Shown here piece by piece: positions 39,003-47,865 of a DNA stretch of 64,000 nucleotides. How positions within the stretch are numbered: position 1 is the first letter of the stretch; each line of letters opens with the position of its first letter. Location of the stretch: the NCBI RefSeq assembly GCF_003990975.1, contig NZ_RZJR01000021.1, positions 1-64,000 on the forward strand, given 5' to 3'. This DNA comes from Cohnella sp. AR92 (GTDB lineage: Bacteria > Bacillota > Bacilli > Paenibacillales > Paenibacillaceae). The notes beneath the pieces are model-generated. The model ran no database searches. It saw only the letters and a program-made list of their open reading frames with translations, and had not been told where the DNA came from. The position numbers and the translations under genes were made by a program.

Positions 39003-40427
39003 TTATACAGGCTCGGCAACGCCGCTTGAGCCGCTGCTTCCGTTGCTCGAACCCCCGCCGGCCGCAAGCCGGGAGTCGGCCGGATTCACGGCGATGAGCT
39101 CGTTCTGAGCCTTGTAGGTGCTCGTAGCAAGCTTGGTGCGCTCCGTTGCTTTGCCGTTCACCTTTTTAACCCGATAAGATTCGATCACGTAACCTTCGGC
39201 GCCCTTCTGCTGGATCTTGGACTGGCCGAGCTTGATCCCGCTGTCCGCCACATAGGAGATCTTCGGGGCAACGACCTTCTTCTGGACCGTCTCGACGTCA
39301 TAGGAGACGCTTTCGTCCATCGTACCGAACAGTTTGATCGAGAGCACCTTGTCTTTCACTTCCGTGCGGATAAGAAGCTGCTTGCCCGTGGAGTTCTTGA
39401 AGCGGAAGTTGATGTAGCCGTCGGCGAAGGTGGCGTCCATTCCGATCGGGAGATAAGCGACGGGAAGAGAATGGTTGCGGCGTTCGGTGATGTCGATGCC
39501 CGACACCCGGATGATGGCGTTATAAAGAGTGCTCGATACTTGGCAGATGCCGCCCCCGATGCCGGGCACGAGCTTGCCGTTCTGAATGACGGGCGCCTCC
39601 TGGTAGCCGTATTCCTTCTCCGTCTTGGCGACGATCGCGCCGTAGTCGAATTCGTCTCCGGGCAAGAGGAGGGTGCCGTCCAATGCTTTGGCCGTGGCGG
39701 TTACGTTGTGGGAGCGTCCGTCTCCGCTTGTTTTGAAGGAGGTGGAGAACTCGATGATTTTGCGATCGAGCCCCTCATTCTTGAGGCTGGCGACCGTCAC
39801 TTCGGGGACGACCGCCATCAGAGGAAGCTCGACGTTCTGCTCCGCGGCTGCGCCGTCCGCCAGATCAGCCGGTGCAAGCAACAGGATCGACTCTCGCAGA
39901 GCCTCTAGATCGGCTTGGGTTCCGAGCGTCTCCGGGGTATAGACGACCTCGTCCGACGCCGTAATCGTGCGCGAGGCATTGCCGGGCTCCGAGCTCCCCA
40001 GCCCGCCCCATGCCTTCGACAGAGCCCGGTCAAGCGCCGCCCCGTCCCAATTGACTTGGATCGCGTAGTCGGAACGAAGCTCCTTCTTCATATTCCCCCT
40101 CTGCCACCATTTGGCCTCGCCGAACGCCCTCAGATCGGATTCGGCTTCCTTCGCTTCGATCTTCATGCCCAATTGGGCAAGCGTCAGGGCGGGGGTCTCC
40201 TTCGTTCCTTGCTTGACCCGCACCGAGGCGGCTTCCCGTTCGTCGATCCGCTTGTGTAGAGCGTCGAGCGCCTGCTTCGAGCTTAAGCCTCCGAGCGGAA
40301 GTCCTCCGACGGTCAACCGGGGCGGAAGCAGATCCTCTCCTTCGCGCAGAGCGCGCCCGCCGGCCGTACCGGCTCCGACTCCCACGACAATAACGAAGAC
40401 GACCGCGGCTATCCACCATTTTCTCAT
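39003..40427 (-). CDS. VanW family protein with G5 domain
   Basis: About 474 residues. Residues 5-25 are a single membrane-spanning or signal segment (WWIAAVVFVIVVGVGAG). A peptidoglycan-binding-type region covers about 40-220. The VanW domain is at about 250-370 (GDEFDYGAIVAKT, PGIGGGICQVSSTLYNA, RNHSLPVAY). A G5 domain follows at about 375-455 (VQKKVVAPKI, QKGAEGYVIESYRVKK). The function of VanW is unknown; such proteins are surface-exposed and linked to the cell wall. GGAGGG abuts ATG 40433, so ATG 40427 is the better start. The C-terminus is glycine/serine-rich. Confidence 0.88.
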   Translation of the reverse strand: MRKWWIAAVVFVIVVGVGAGTAGGRALREGEDLLPPRLTVGGLPLGGLSSKQALDALHKRIDEREAASVRVKQGTKETPALTLAQLGMKIEAKEAESDLRAFGEAKWWQRGNMKKELRSDYAIQVNWDGAALDRALSKAWGGLGSSEPGNASRTITASDEVVYTPETLGTQADLEALRESILLLAPADLADGAAAEQNVELPLMAVVPEVTVASLKNEGLDRKIIEFSTSFKTSGDGRSHNVTATAKALDGTLLLPGDEFDYGAIVAKTEKEYGYQEAPVIQNGKLVPGIGGGICQVSSTLYNAIIRVSGIDITERRNHSLPVAYLPIGMDATFADGYINFRFKNSTGKQLLIRTEVKDKVLSIKLFGTMDESVSYDVETVQKKVVAPKISYVADSGIKLGQSKIQQKGAEGYVIESYRVKKVNGKATERTKLATSTYKAQNELIAVNPADSRLAAGGGSSNGSSGSSGVAEPV

Positions 40428-40676
40428 GGGCATCCCTCCGAGTTACCCTTATCGTTCCAGAACATAAAGAGACTGGCATTATCATATACGATTATCCAGA
40501 GGACATTGTTGTTGGGGCAGATTAGAAAATTTTAAAAAAATCCGGAAACGCAAGCGGTACAAGCCTTTGAAGTCGAACGCGGCTGCCGGACGGTGCGGAG
40601 AAGGATCGACATGGGAAGGAAATTCGCGCATGATGTCGAAGTATCTAAAGTCTGAATTCAAACGGGAAGTGATCAT

Positions 40677-41363
40677 GTGATAGAAATGCACGACATCTGG
40701 AAGACCTATCCGGACGGAACAACCGCTCTGCAAGGCATCAACGTTGTCATCGACCGCAATGAGTTCGTATACATAGTCGGGCCATCCGGCGCAGGCAAAT
40801 CTACCTTTATGAAGCTTATCTATCGGGAAGAAGTGCCGACCAAAGGGCAATTGTCCGTTAACGGGTTCAATATAGGCAAGCTTAGACCGCGCAAAATCCC
40901 CTACGTTCGTCGCAATATCGGAGTCGTGTTCCAGGACTTCCGCCTGCTTCCGAAGCTGACCGCTTACGAGAATATCGCATTCGCCATGGAGGTCATCGAA
41001 GCTTCGAAACGCTCGATCCGCCGTCGCACGATGGAGGTTCTGGACCTCGTCGGCCTGAAGCATAAGGCGAACAGCCTGCCGGCTCAGCTGTCCGGGGGGG
41101 AGCAGCAGCGCGTCGCCATCGCTCGCGCCATCGTCAACAATCCTTCGGTCATCGTCGCCGACGAGCCGACCGGGAACCTGGACCCGGAGACCTCCTGGGG
41201 CATCATGAAGCTGCTGGAAGAGATCAATTTCCGCGGCACCACGATCGTCATGGCCACCCATAACAAAGAAATCGTCAACAGCCTTCGCAAGCGCGTTATC
41301 GCGATCGAAGGCGGCACCATCGTGCGGGACGAGCTCAGAGGGGAGTACGGCTATGAGATTTAG
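40677..41363 (+). CDS. ftsE: cell division ABC ATPase FtsE
   Basis: A 228-residue ABC ATPase with VGPSGAGKSTFMK (Walker A), QLSGGEQQRVAIARA (signature) and VIVADEPTGNLDP (Walker B). With FtsX it forms a complex that, in Gram-positives, activates peptidoglycan hydrolases for cell elongation or sporulation. The start GTG 40677 gives the family-typical MIEM-x2-IWKTYPDG; the later ATG 40686 would truncate it. It overlaps ftsX by 11 bases. Confidence 0.97.
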   Translation: MIEMHDIWKTYPDGTTALQGINVVIDRNEFVYIVGPSGAGKSTFMKLIYREEVPTKGQLSVNGFNIGKLRPRKIPYVRRNIGVVFQDFRLLPKLTAYENIAFAMEVIEASKRSIRRRTMEVLDLVGLKHKANSLPAQLSGGEQQRVAIARAIVNNPSVIVADEPTGNLDPETSWGIMKLLEEINFRGTTIVMATHNKEIVNSLRKRVIAIEGGTIVRDELRGEYGYEI

Positions 41364-42270
41364 CACGCTGCTGCGCCATCTGAGAGAAGGCTGCAAGAAC
41401 GTTCTTCGCAACGGTTGGATGTCCTTCGCATCGGTGGGCTCCATCGTTGTCTCTTTATTTATACTGGGCGTCTTTATGCTTCTTGCCCTTAACGTGAACA
41501 AGCTGGCCGACCAGATCGAGAATCAGGTCGAGATCCGCGTCTACGTGCAGACGGGAACCGAACAAGCGAAGGTCGAAGAGATCAACCGGACCATCGGCCG
41601 CCTTCCCGAGGTGAAGAAGGTCACCTTCGTTTCGAAGGAAGAGGGGTTGAAGCGTCTTAGCGAGAGCCTTGACGATAATGCCAAGACGGCGCTCCAAGGC
41701 TATGAAGGGGAGAACAACCCGCTGCCCGACGGCTTCGACGTCGAAGTCTTCGATCCTCAGAAGATCGCGTTCGTGGCGAAGCAGATCGAGGCCATCAATA
41801 CCACGGATGCCGATAAGCCGATCATGGGAGTCAAGTATGGACAAGGCACCGTGGAGAAGCTGTTCCGGATTACGAACGCCGTGCGCAACATCGGGCTCGT
41901 TATCGTGGCCGGCCTCGCGGTCATGGCGATGTTCCTCATCTCCACGACGATCAAGATGACGATTCTGGCGCGGCGCCGCGAGATCGGGATCATGAAGCTG
42001 GTCGGCGCGACGAACAACTTTATCCGCTGGCCTTTCTTCGTGGAAGGGATTCTGATCGGATTCGGAGGCGCGGCGATTACGAGCGCCGCCTTGCTGTTCG
42101 GGTACTCCAGGCTGATCGACACCGCCCAGTACGATTTGGGCCTCATGCTGATCAAGCTGGCTACCCTTCAGGATGTCGGCTGGATTATTACCGGAACGAT
42201 GCTTATTCTCGGCACGCTGCTTGGCATCTGGGGAAGCGTCGTATCCGTTCGCAAATACCTGAAAGTATAA
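41353..42270 (+). CDS. ftsX: cell division ABC membrane protein FtsX
   Basis: A 305-residue membrane protein with four predicted helices (about 22-42, 170-195, 225-245, 270-292) and a large extracellular domain between the first and second that contacts peptidoglycan hydrolases. The N-terminus RFSTLLRHLREGCKNVLRNGWMSFASVGSI and the FtsX/MacB-type C-terminal half (RREIGIMKLVGATNNFIRWPFF) are typical. Start overlaps ftsE, so the subunits are translationally coupled. The next gene is a probable effector hydrolase. Confidence 0.97.
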   Translation: MRFSTLLRHLREGCKNVLRNGWMSFASVGSIVVSLFILGVFMLLALNVNKLADQIENQVEIRVYVQTGTEQAKVEEINRTIGRLPEVKKVTFVSKEEGLKRLSESLDDNAKTALQGYEGENNPLPDGFDVEVFDPQKIAFVAKQIEAINTTDADKPIMGVKYGQGTVEKLFRITNAVRNIGLVIVAGLAVMAMFLISTTIKMTILARRREIGIMKLVGATNNFIRWPFFVEGILIGFGGAAITSAALLFGYSRLIDTAQYDLGLMLIKLATLQDVGWIITGTMLILGTLLGIWGSVVSVRKYLKV

Positions 42271-42307
42271 CCGTACAAGCAAGACGAACAGAGAGAGGAG
42301 AGATAAC

Positions 42308-43486
42308 GTGAAGCGCAAGCTTTTGGCGGTCCTCGCCATGTTGGTCGCTATCGTTTTTCTGACTCATCCATACGAGAGCCATGCGGAGACCGAGCTTCAG
42401 AAGATCGAGAAGGAGATCAAGAAGCTGCAGGATCAGATGAACCAGGCTACCGCCGAGAAGAAGAAGGCGGAGCAAGAGGCCCAGAACCTGGCCGCCAAGA
42501 AGAACGCGACGAAGGAAGATATCGTGGCGCTTCTAGCCGAGATCGAGAAGGCGGGATCGGAGCTCGTGGAGACGCAAGCTCAGATCGACGCCGCGGAAGA
42601 GAAGCTCCTTAAGACGACCGAAGAGCTGGAGAAGGCGGAGCAAGATCGGCAGAACAACGACGAGACTCTGAAGAGCCGAATCCGGATGCTGTATACGAAC
42701 GGATCGGTCTCTTATCTGGACGTCTTATTCAGCTCGACCAGCTTCAGCGACTTCTTGAGCCGCTTCGATGCCATTAAGTCGATCATGGGGCAGGACAAGC
42801 AGGTGCTGACGCAGAGCGAAGACTACAAGGCGTTGGTCGAGGATAAGAAGGCTCAGGTGGAGAGCGATCTATCGAACGTGAAGGCGCTGTACGGCCAGAT
42901 GGCCCAGCGAAAGGCGACGCTGGAGATCAAGGAACAGTCCAAAGAGGTTCTGATCTCCCAATACGACAAGCAGATCGAGGAGACGGAAGAGATCAGCGAA
43001 GAAGCCGAGAAGGCTCTGATCGACTTCGGCAAGAAGTACTCCAAGCTGCTGGAACAGAAGAAACAGATCAAGAACTACTACAAGGGCGGCAAGCTTGGAT
43101 TGCCGCTGCGGGCTAACTACTACATTTCTTCTCCGTATGGATACCGGACGCATCCGGTTACGGGGCAGAAGAACAAGCTGCACACCGGGATAGACATGGC
43201 GGTGCCGAAGGGAACGCCGGTCTACGCGGCGGAATCGGGCGTCGTCATCGTCGCGCAGACGTGGAGCGGCTATGGCAACACGATCATTATCAACCATGGC
43301 GGCGGGCTGTGGACGCTGTACGGGCATCTTCTCAACGGAGGCATTCTCGTGAAGAAGGGCCAAGAGGTCAAGCGGGGAGACAAGATCGGCCTTGTCGGCA
43401 AGACGGGAACGGCTACCGGCTATCACCTTCACTTTGAAGTTCGGAAGAACGGAGATCCGGTTCCTCCGGCGCCATATTTGAAGTAA
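42308..43486 (+). CDS. EnvC-like secreted M23 peptidase with coiled coil
   Basis: A 392-residue secreted protein. Residues 1-25 are a signal peptide (HA/ET cleavage). Residues 30-255 form a long lysine/glutamate-rich coiled coil as in EnvC and B. subtilis CwlO. Residues 275-390 form an M23 domain: YRTHPVTGQK, HTGIDM and GYHLHFEV retain the zinc ligands His, Asp and His, so it may be an active endopeptidase rather than a pseudo-enzyme. Its place directly after ftsEX suggests FtsEX controls it outside the cell. Confidence 0.92.
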   Translation: MKRKLLAVLAMLVAIVFLTHPYESHAETELQKIEKEIKKLQDQMNQATAEKKKAEQEAQNLAAKKNATKEDIVALLAEIEKAGSELVETQAQIDAAEEKLLKTTEELEKAEQDRQNNDETLKSRIRMLYTNGSVSYLDVLFSSTSFSDFLSRFDAIKSIMGQDKQVLTQSEDYKALVEDKKAQVESDLSNVKALYGQMAQRKATLEIKEQSKEVLISQYDKQIEETEEISEEAEKALIDFGKKYSKLLEQKKQIKNYYKGGKLGLPLRANYYISSPYGYRTHPVTGQKNKLHTGIDMAVPKGTPVYAAESGVVIVAQTWSGYGNTIIINHGGGLWTLYGHLLNGGILVKKGQEVKRGDKIGLVGKTGTATGYHLHFEVRKNGDPVPPAPYLK

Positions 43487-43507
43487 TTCCAATCGAGAAT
43501 CGAGCAG

Positions 43508-43553
43508 CAGCCGCTCCTGATCCTTGCGTTAGCGGGGAAGGAACGGCTGTTTT
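43508..43553 (+). terminator. probable terminator after the M23 gene
   Basis: CAGCCG-C-TCCT (43508-43518) pairs with AGGA-A-CGGCTG (43539-43549), one internal mismatch, followed by TTTT. Confidence 0.5.
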
Positions 43554-43650
43554 GCTGTTGAGGGATAGGCCTTTGAATGGCGAAAACGTTTTTTGCTTGC
43601 TATATCGCGGATTTCGTCGGATGATAAAAAGAGAAAAGGGGTGAGTCTTC

Positions 43651-45138
43651 ATGATGTTTCGCGGTAGGACCGTACTGGCCATAGCAGTGCTGACGGCTCT
43701 GACAACAAGTGTCGCTACCATAGGAGCGCTGGGCTTGTCGGGGAACACGAATTGGAGCCTCGCCTCGGGATTTTCGTCCGGCTCGAACAAGGAGTCGGGC
43801 AGCGAATCGGAAGGTTTGAGAAAGGCGGAGATGGAGAAGCTGAACCGAGCGTTCGAGCTGATTAACGATAAATATCTCCAGAAGTTCGAAAGAGAGAAGC
43901 TGCTGGATGGAGCGATCCAAGGGATGGTTGGCGCTCTTGGAGATCCTTATTCGGCTTACTATTCCTCTGCGGATGCGTCCAAATTCGCGGATTCCGTGCA
44001 GGGAACGTTCACGGGAATCGGAGCGAGGCTCGATATCATCGAGGGTGCCGTCGTCGTGGAGAGGGTCATGAAGGGCATGCCCGCCGAGCGGGCCGGACTT
44101 AAGCCCGGAGACATCCTGCTCTCCGTGAACGGGGACAGTCTGGACTCGCTGTCCATTAGCGAGACAGTCGCGAAGATTCGCGGTCCCAAGGGCACGAAGG
44201 CAAAGCTTGAAGTCAAAAGAATCGGAGTCGATGAGCTGCTGGAGCTGGAGCTCGTTCGGGACCGCATCGTCGAAGAGACGGTCGGAAGCGAGATCGGCGC
44301 GGATGGAATCGGCTATCTATGGATAAGCCAGTTTACCTTCGATACGCCGAAGCTGGTCGCGGATGAGCTGCAAGACATGGAGAACTCCGGAATGAGGGCG
44401 CTCATTCTCGACGTTCGCGACAACCCCGGCGGGGTGCTGACCTCGGTCGAAGAGGTAGCGAAGCAGTTCATACCGGCCGGCAAAACGATTGTCGTCGAAG
44501 AGAATAACTTGGGCCAGCAGGAGAAGGTTGTCTCGACGGGAACGGAATCTCCGACGGGTCCGATCAATTATCCGCTTGTCGTGCTGATGAACGGCGGGAG
44601 CGCCAGCGCCTCGGAGATCCTGGCGGGAGCGTTGAAGCAGTCGGCGGGAGCCATCCTGGTCGGCAGTCAAAGCTACGGCAAGGGGACCGTCCAGATCAGC
44701 TACGAGAACGAACTTGGGGACGGCAGCTTGCTTAAGCTGACGGTATCGAAGTGGCTGCTTCCCGACGGCACTTGGCTGAACGGGAAGGGCATCCGGCCGG
44801 ATGTTGCCGTCTCGATGCCCGATTACTATTACGTGTCCGTCTTGACGCGGGATAAAGTCCTGAAGAAGGATGAGAGCAGCGATGAGGTGAGGAAGCTGCA
44901 GATCATGCTGGCGGGAGCGGGCTATTCTCCCGGACGCGAGGACGGTTACTTCAGCGACGCCACGGAGCTGGCGGTGCGCGCGTTCCAACGGGATTCGAAT
45001 ATGGCGGAGACGGGCGTGGTCGATAACGCAACGGCAGAGCGGCTTGAAGACGCGCTCAATCTTCGAATCCAGAAGCTGGAGAACGATCCCCAGTGGCAAG
45101 AGGCTCGCGCGCAAGCGTTGCAAAAGCTCGGCGCATGA
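43651..45138 (+). CDS. ctpB: S41 C-terminal processing peptidase (CtpB type)
   Basis: A 495-residue secreted or membrane-tethered serine protease. An N-terminal hydrophobic segment is followed by a PDZ domain (about 110-190; GIGARLDIIEGAVVVERV, AGLKPGDILLSVNG) that gates substrate entry. The S41 core has NGGSASASEILAGAL with nucleophile Ser near 316 and SYGKGTVQ with Lys near 342. A peptidoglycan-binding domain covers about 410-475 (VRKLQIMLAGAGYSPGREDGYF). CtpB processes regulators such as the SpoIVFA signalling complex in B. subtilis sporulation; that target is not shown here. AAGGGGTGA precedes ATG 43651. Confidence 0.93.
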   Translation: MMFRGRTVLAIAVLTALTTSVATIGALGLSGNTNWSLASGFSSGSNKESGSESEGLRKAEMEKLNRAFELINDKYLQKFEREKLLDGAIQGMVGALGDPYSAYYSSADASKFADSVQGTFTGIGARLDIIEGAVVVERVMKGMPAERAGLKPGDILLSVNGDSLDSLSISETVAKIRGPKGTKAKLEVKRIGVDELLELELVRDRIVEETVGSEIGADGIGYLWISQFTFDTPKLVADELQDMENSGMRALILDVRDNPGGVLTSVEEVAKQFIPAGKTIVVEENNLGQQEKVVSTGTESPTGPINYPLVVLMNGGSASASEILAGALKQSAGAILVGSQSYGKGTVQISYENELGDGSLLKLTVSKWLLPDGTWLNGKGIRPDVAVSMPDYYYVSVLTRDKVLKKDESSDEVRKLQIMLAGAGYSPGREDGYFSDATELAVRAFQRDSNMAETGVVDNATAERLEDALNLRIQKLENDPQWQEARAQALQKLGA

Positions 45139-45256
45139 AGGGCAACGGCACGGGCTTCGGCTTGGGTTGGGATGAAGCTCATAAGAAGCTTCTCCCGGGA
45201 AGGAATCCGCGACCCGCTCGTCGAATAGGTAATAGGCTGCGAAAGGGGTTAGCGGA

Positions 45257-46684
45257 ATGGACTCTTTCTTGGATCTATTGAGGGAAGCGGGGCATGCCCT
45301 AGCGGCGATGCTGGCCGCCCCTTATCTATACATAGCTATCGTTCTTGCCTGGTGGCATGCTCGGCAAGAGGTTGTCTTGCAGAGAACCATGTTCCATGTC
45401 AGGCTTTACAGCTCGCTTACCGTTATCTTCTACCGAACGCTTGCCGGGATCGCCGTCGGGCTAATCCTCTCGGTTCTAGGTTTGGGAGCGGGAGGACGTT
45501 TGGATGAAGCGACCCTGCTTTGCATTTGGATAGCTCTTCCCGTTCTGGCGTTGCTTCGGCTTCGCTACGTCTGCATCGCATACGGTGCCGGTGCATTGGG
45601 CGTCCTCCAGTATATTCTTGATTGGAGCGGGGTCGAAGCTTCGGACGGCGAGTGGGCTAAGACTCTGCTCGGAATCGACGTTCCCGCGCTGCTCGTTCTT
45701 GCCGGGCTGCTGCATATCGGAGAGGGCCTGCTTGTCCGGTGGCAAGCCTCCAAGTTCGCGGTGCCGTTATTCCTGGAAGGCAAGAGGGGCAAGCCGGTAG
45801 GCGCATTCGCCCTATCGGGACTCTGGCCGGTTCCGCTGCTCTGGCTCATTCCGGCGACGGGTTCGGCGAGCGGGTTCGCCCTTCCGTGGCATCCTTTATC
45901 GGACTGGGACGGCAGCGTGGCGAGCTGGGTTTTGCTCTCCTTCCCCGTGCTGATCGGATTTACCGATCGGACGACGACGAAGTGGCCGGAGAGCAAGGCT
46001 AGGGAGATGAGCTGGGGGCTGATCCTCTACGGCGTTGCGATTGCCGGGCTTGCGGCCGGAGCATGGTTCTGGGAGCCGCTCGGTCTGGTTGCGGCGATCC
46101 TGGCATTCGTTCTTCACGAAGGCCTAATCCTGTGGGGCCGCTCGCGCGAAACGGGACGCAATCCGTTATTCTCGCAGGATGGCCGAGGGGTAACGATTCT
46201 GGCGGTGCTTCCGGGAACGCCGGCCGCCGAGCTAGGGCTGCAATCGGGTGAGAAAATCCTGAAGGTCAACGGCCAGAAAGTGCGAAGCAAGGAGCAGCTC
46301 CACGCGGCGCTGCAGCTCCAGGCTGCCTATTATCGGATCGAGTTGACGAACCGGGAAGGCCACGTGAAGTTCGCGCAGCGGGCTCGCTATGCCGGAGAGC
46401 CGCATCAACTGGGTCTCATTCTCGCTCCGGACGAGGATGCCGACTGGGTAGCGGCCCCTAGGTCGGGCTCCGTCTGGCAAGGGCTGCAGCGCGCCGGCGC
46501 GAGAAGACGCAAGGGATCTCTGGCTGCGGAAACTCTGGCGGCGGCCGCCAGAGAGGCGAACGGAGCGAACGGAGAATTGGCGGCTTCCGAGGATAACGGC
46601 ACATCCCAAGGGGCGGTTGAGAACCCGGAAGGGAAGAACGCCGATCCCGATGCGTTGCCGCCGCGCAAATCCCGGAATAAATAA
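45257..46684 (+). CDS. minJ: MinJ-like PDZ membrane protein
   Basis: A 475-residue polytopic membrane protein. Hydrophobic helices cover most of residues 15-300, followed by a PDZ domain at about 310-385 (GRGVTILAVLPGTPAAELGLQ, GEKILKVNGQKVRS) and a polar, glutamate/asparagine-rich tail. In B. subtilis the ctpB neighbour MinJ links DivIVA to MinCD and positions division; the topology, PDZ and position match. Sequence similarity is low in this family, so context carries much of the call. AAGGGG precedes ATG 45257. Confidence 0.7.
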   Translation: MDSFLDLLREAGHALAAMLAAPYLYIAIVLAWWHARQEVVLQRTMFHVRLYSSLTVIFYRTLAGIAVGLILSVLGLGAGGRLDEATLLCIWIALPVLALLRLRYVCIAYGAGALGVLQYILDWSGVEASDGEWAKTLLGIDVPALLVLAGLLHIGEGLLVRWQASKFAVPLFLEGKRGKPVGAFALSGLWPVPLLWLIPATGSASGFALPWHPLSDWDGSVASWVLLSFPVLIGFTDRTTTKWPESKAREMSWGLILYGVAIAGLAAGAWFWEPLGLVAAILAFVLHEGLILWGRSRETGRNPLFSQDGRGVTILAVLPGTPAAELGLQSGEKILKVNGQKVRSKEQLHAALQLQAAYYRIELTNREGHVKFAQRARYAGEPHQLGLILAPDEDADWVAAPRSGSVWQGLQRAGARRRKGSLAAETLAAAAREANGANGELAASEDNGTSQGAVENPEGKNADPDALPPRKSRNK

Positions 46685-46694
46685 AGGCGCAAAT

Positions 46695-46742
46695 AAGGGG
46701 ATGTCTCTAAGGTCGTCATGACCAAGAGACATCCCCTTTTAC
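46695..46742. terminator. bidirectional terminator between minJ-like gene and ydjG-like gene
   Basis: AAGGGGATGTCTCT (46695-46708) and AGAGACATCCCCTT (46725-46738) form a perfect 14-bp stem flanked by A and T tracts, serving both convergent transcripts. Confidence 0.9.
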
Positions 46743-46746
46743 AAGT

Positions 46747-47853
46747 CTAATTGTTCTGCAGCAGCCACCAGATAACGGGAACCGCGATCGCAATGCATAA
46801 GAGCGTGAACAGAGTGATTTTTATCACGCTGCGGGGGACATGCCCGGAGACAAGGCCGGTTTGCCCGTTCACCATGTAACGATAAGGCTTATTCTTGAAG
46901 GAGTAATTGGCGTTCCAGACCGGCAGCAAAACATGTTTATAAGTGCGATTGTAATATTTCGTCCCGACGCGCAGACCCCGGATCTCATCCCCGCCGATCT
47001 GATGGCGGATCTCATGCTCCAGCGTGTTGCTCATCTGGTTGCGGGCTCGATTCCATCCTTCGCCTCGGGAAACGGAATACCTCTCGGCGATGAAACCGCT
47101 AAGGTACTCGGGCAAATAACCGGTCAGCTTCTCGAGCCGGAAGTTGCCGAGCTTCTGGAGAAGCTCGCCGTCGTACTGGCCGGAAGCGGGAATGAGCACG
47201 TCGTCGAACGAACGGCCGTAGTCTCCGGATACATGATGCCAGACCGTGTAGCGCACTCTCTCGGTATACGTCTCCGTTTTGCCGTTGACGACGCGGGTTC
47301 TCGTCTCCGTTCGATAGTGATAATTGCCGCGCTCGGCGGAGTAATTGGAGTACGTATCGGAATCGTACGTCCAGTACGGAATGTAGATGCCCGTGAGAGC
47401 GGAATCGATCGTTCCTTTCTTGAAGGCGTTCGGCACGAACCAACGCTTCCTCTTCCACGCCCGGAAAGAGGAGACCGCTTCATCTCTGGATATCTGGAAC
47501 GGGATCATCGTCTCCGGCCGGATCGTGCCGGCCGTATCTTCCTGCACGAGCACCTTCGGCGATCCGCAGAACGCGCAGATCGTTGCCGTCTGAAGGGCGG
47601 GGATCAGGCTTTCCCCTCCGCAGTTCTGGCATTTGACCGCCTGCTGCTTCATGCCCCAGTCGGTGCGTCCGCGATTCGTCTCCTCGTCCATCTCTAGGTC
47701 GTGCTCGACCGCTTCCTCGCTCGAGGCGATGATCGTTTCTTCTCGCCCGCAGAATTGGCATTTCATCGCTTGCGCTTCGGAATCGAAGTGCATCGGCCCG
47801 CCGCAGCCGGGGCACGGGAAGGTGACGGGAGATTTGGTTGGGACGGCTTCCAT
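46747..47853 (-). CDS. ydjG: TFIIB-type zinc-ribbon membrane protein (YdjG-like)
   Basis: About 368 residues. Three CxxC-type zinc-ribbon pairs lie in the first 110 residues (CPGCGG, CQFCGRE, CQNCGGE, CAFCGS). A conserved domain with aromatic-rich GIYIPYWTYDSDTYSNY follows. A single transmembrane helix is near the C-terminus (KITLFTLLCIAIAVPVIWWLL), so the bulk is cytoplasmic. In B. subtilis the YdjG/YdjH/YdjI complex anchors the PspA-like protein YdjF to the membrane. The upstream ATG 47859 abuts GAAGGA; ATG 47853 has better spacing. It follows the ydjI-like gene by about 12 bases. No ydjH or pspA homolog is nearby. Confidence 0.8.
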   Translation of the reverse strand: MEAVPTKSPVTFPCPGCGGPMHFDSEAQAMKCQFCGREETIIASSEEAVEHDLEMDEETNRGRTDWGMKQQAVKCQNCGGESLIPALQTATICAFCGSPKVLVQEDTAGTIRPETMIPFQISRDEAVSSFRAWKRKRWFVPNAFKKGTIDSALTGIYIPYWTYDSDTYSNYSAERGNYHYRTETRTRVVNGKTETYTERVRYTVWHHVSGDYGRSFDDVLIPASGQYDGELLQKLGNFRLEKLTGYLPEYLSGFIAERYSVSRGEGWNRARNQMSNTLEHEIRHQIGGDEIRGLRVGTKYYNRTYKHVLLPVWNANYSFKNKPYRYMVNGQTGLVSGHVPRSVIKITLFTLLCIAIAVPVIWWLLQNN

Positions 47854-47865
47854 CGTCATCCTTCG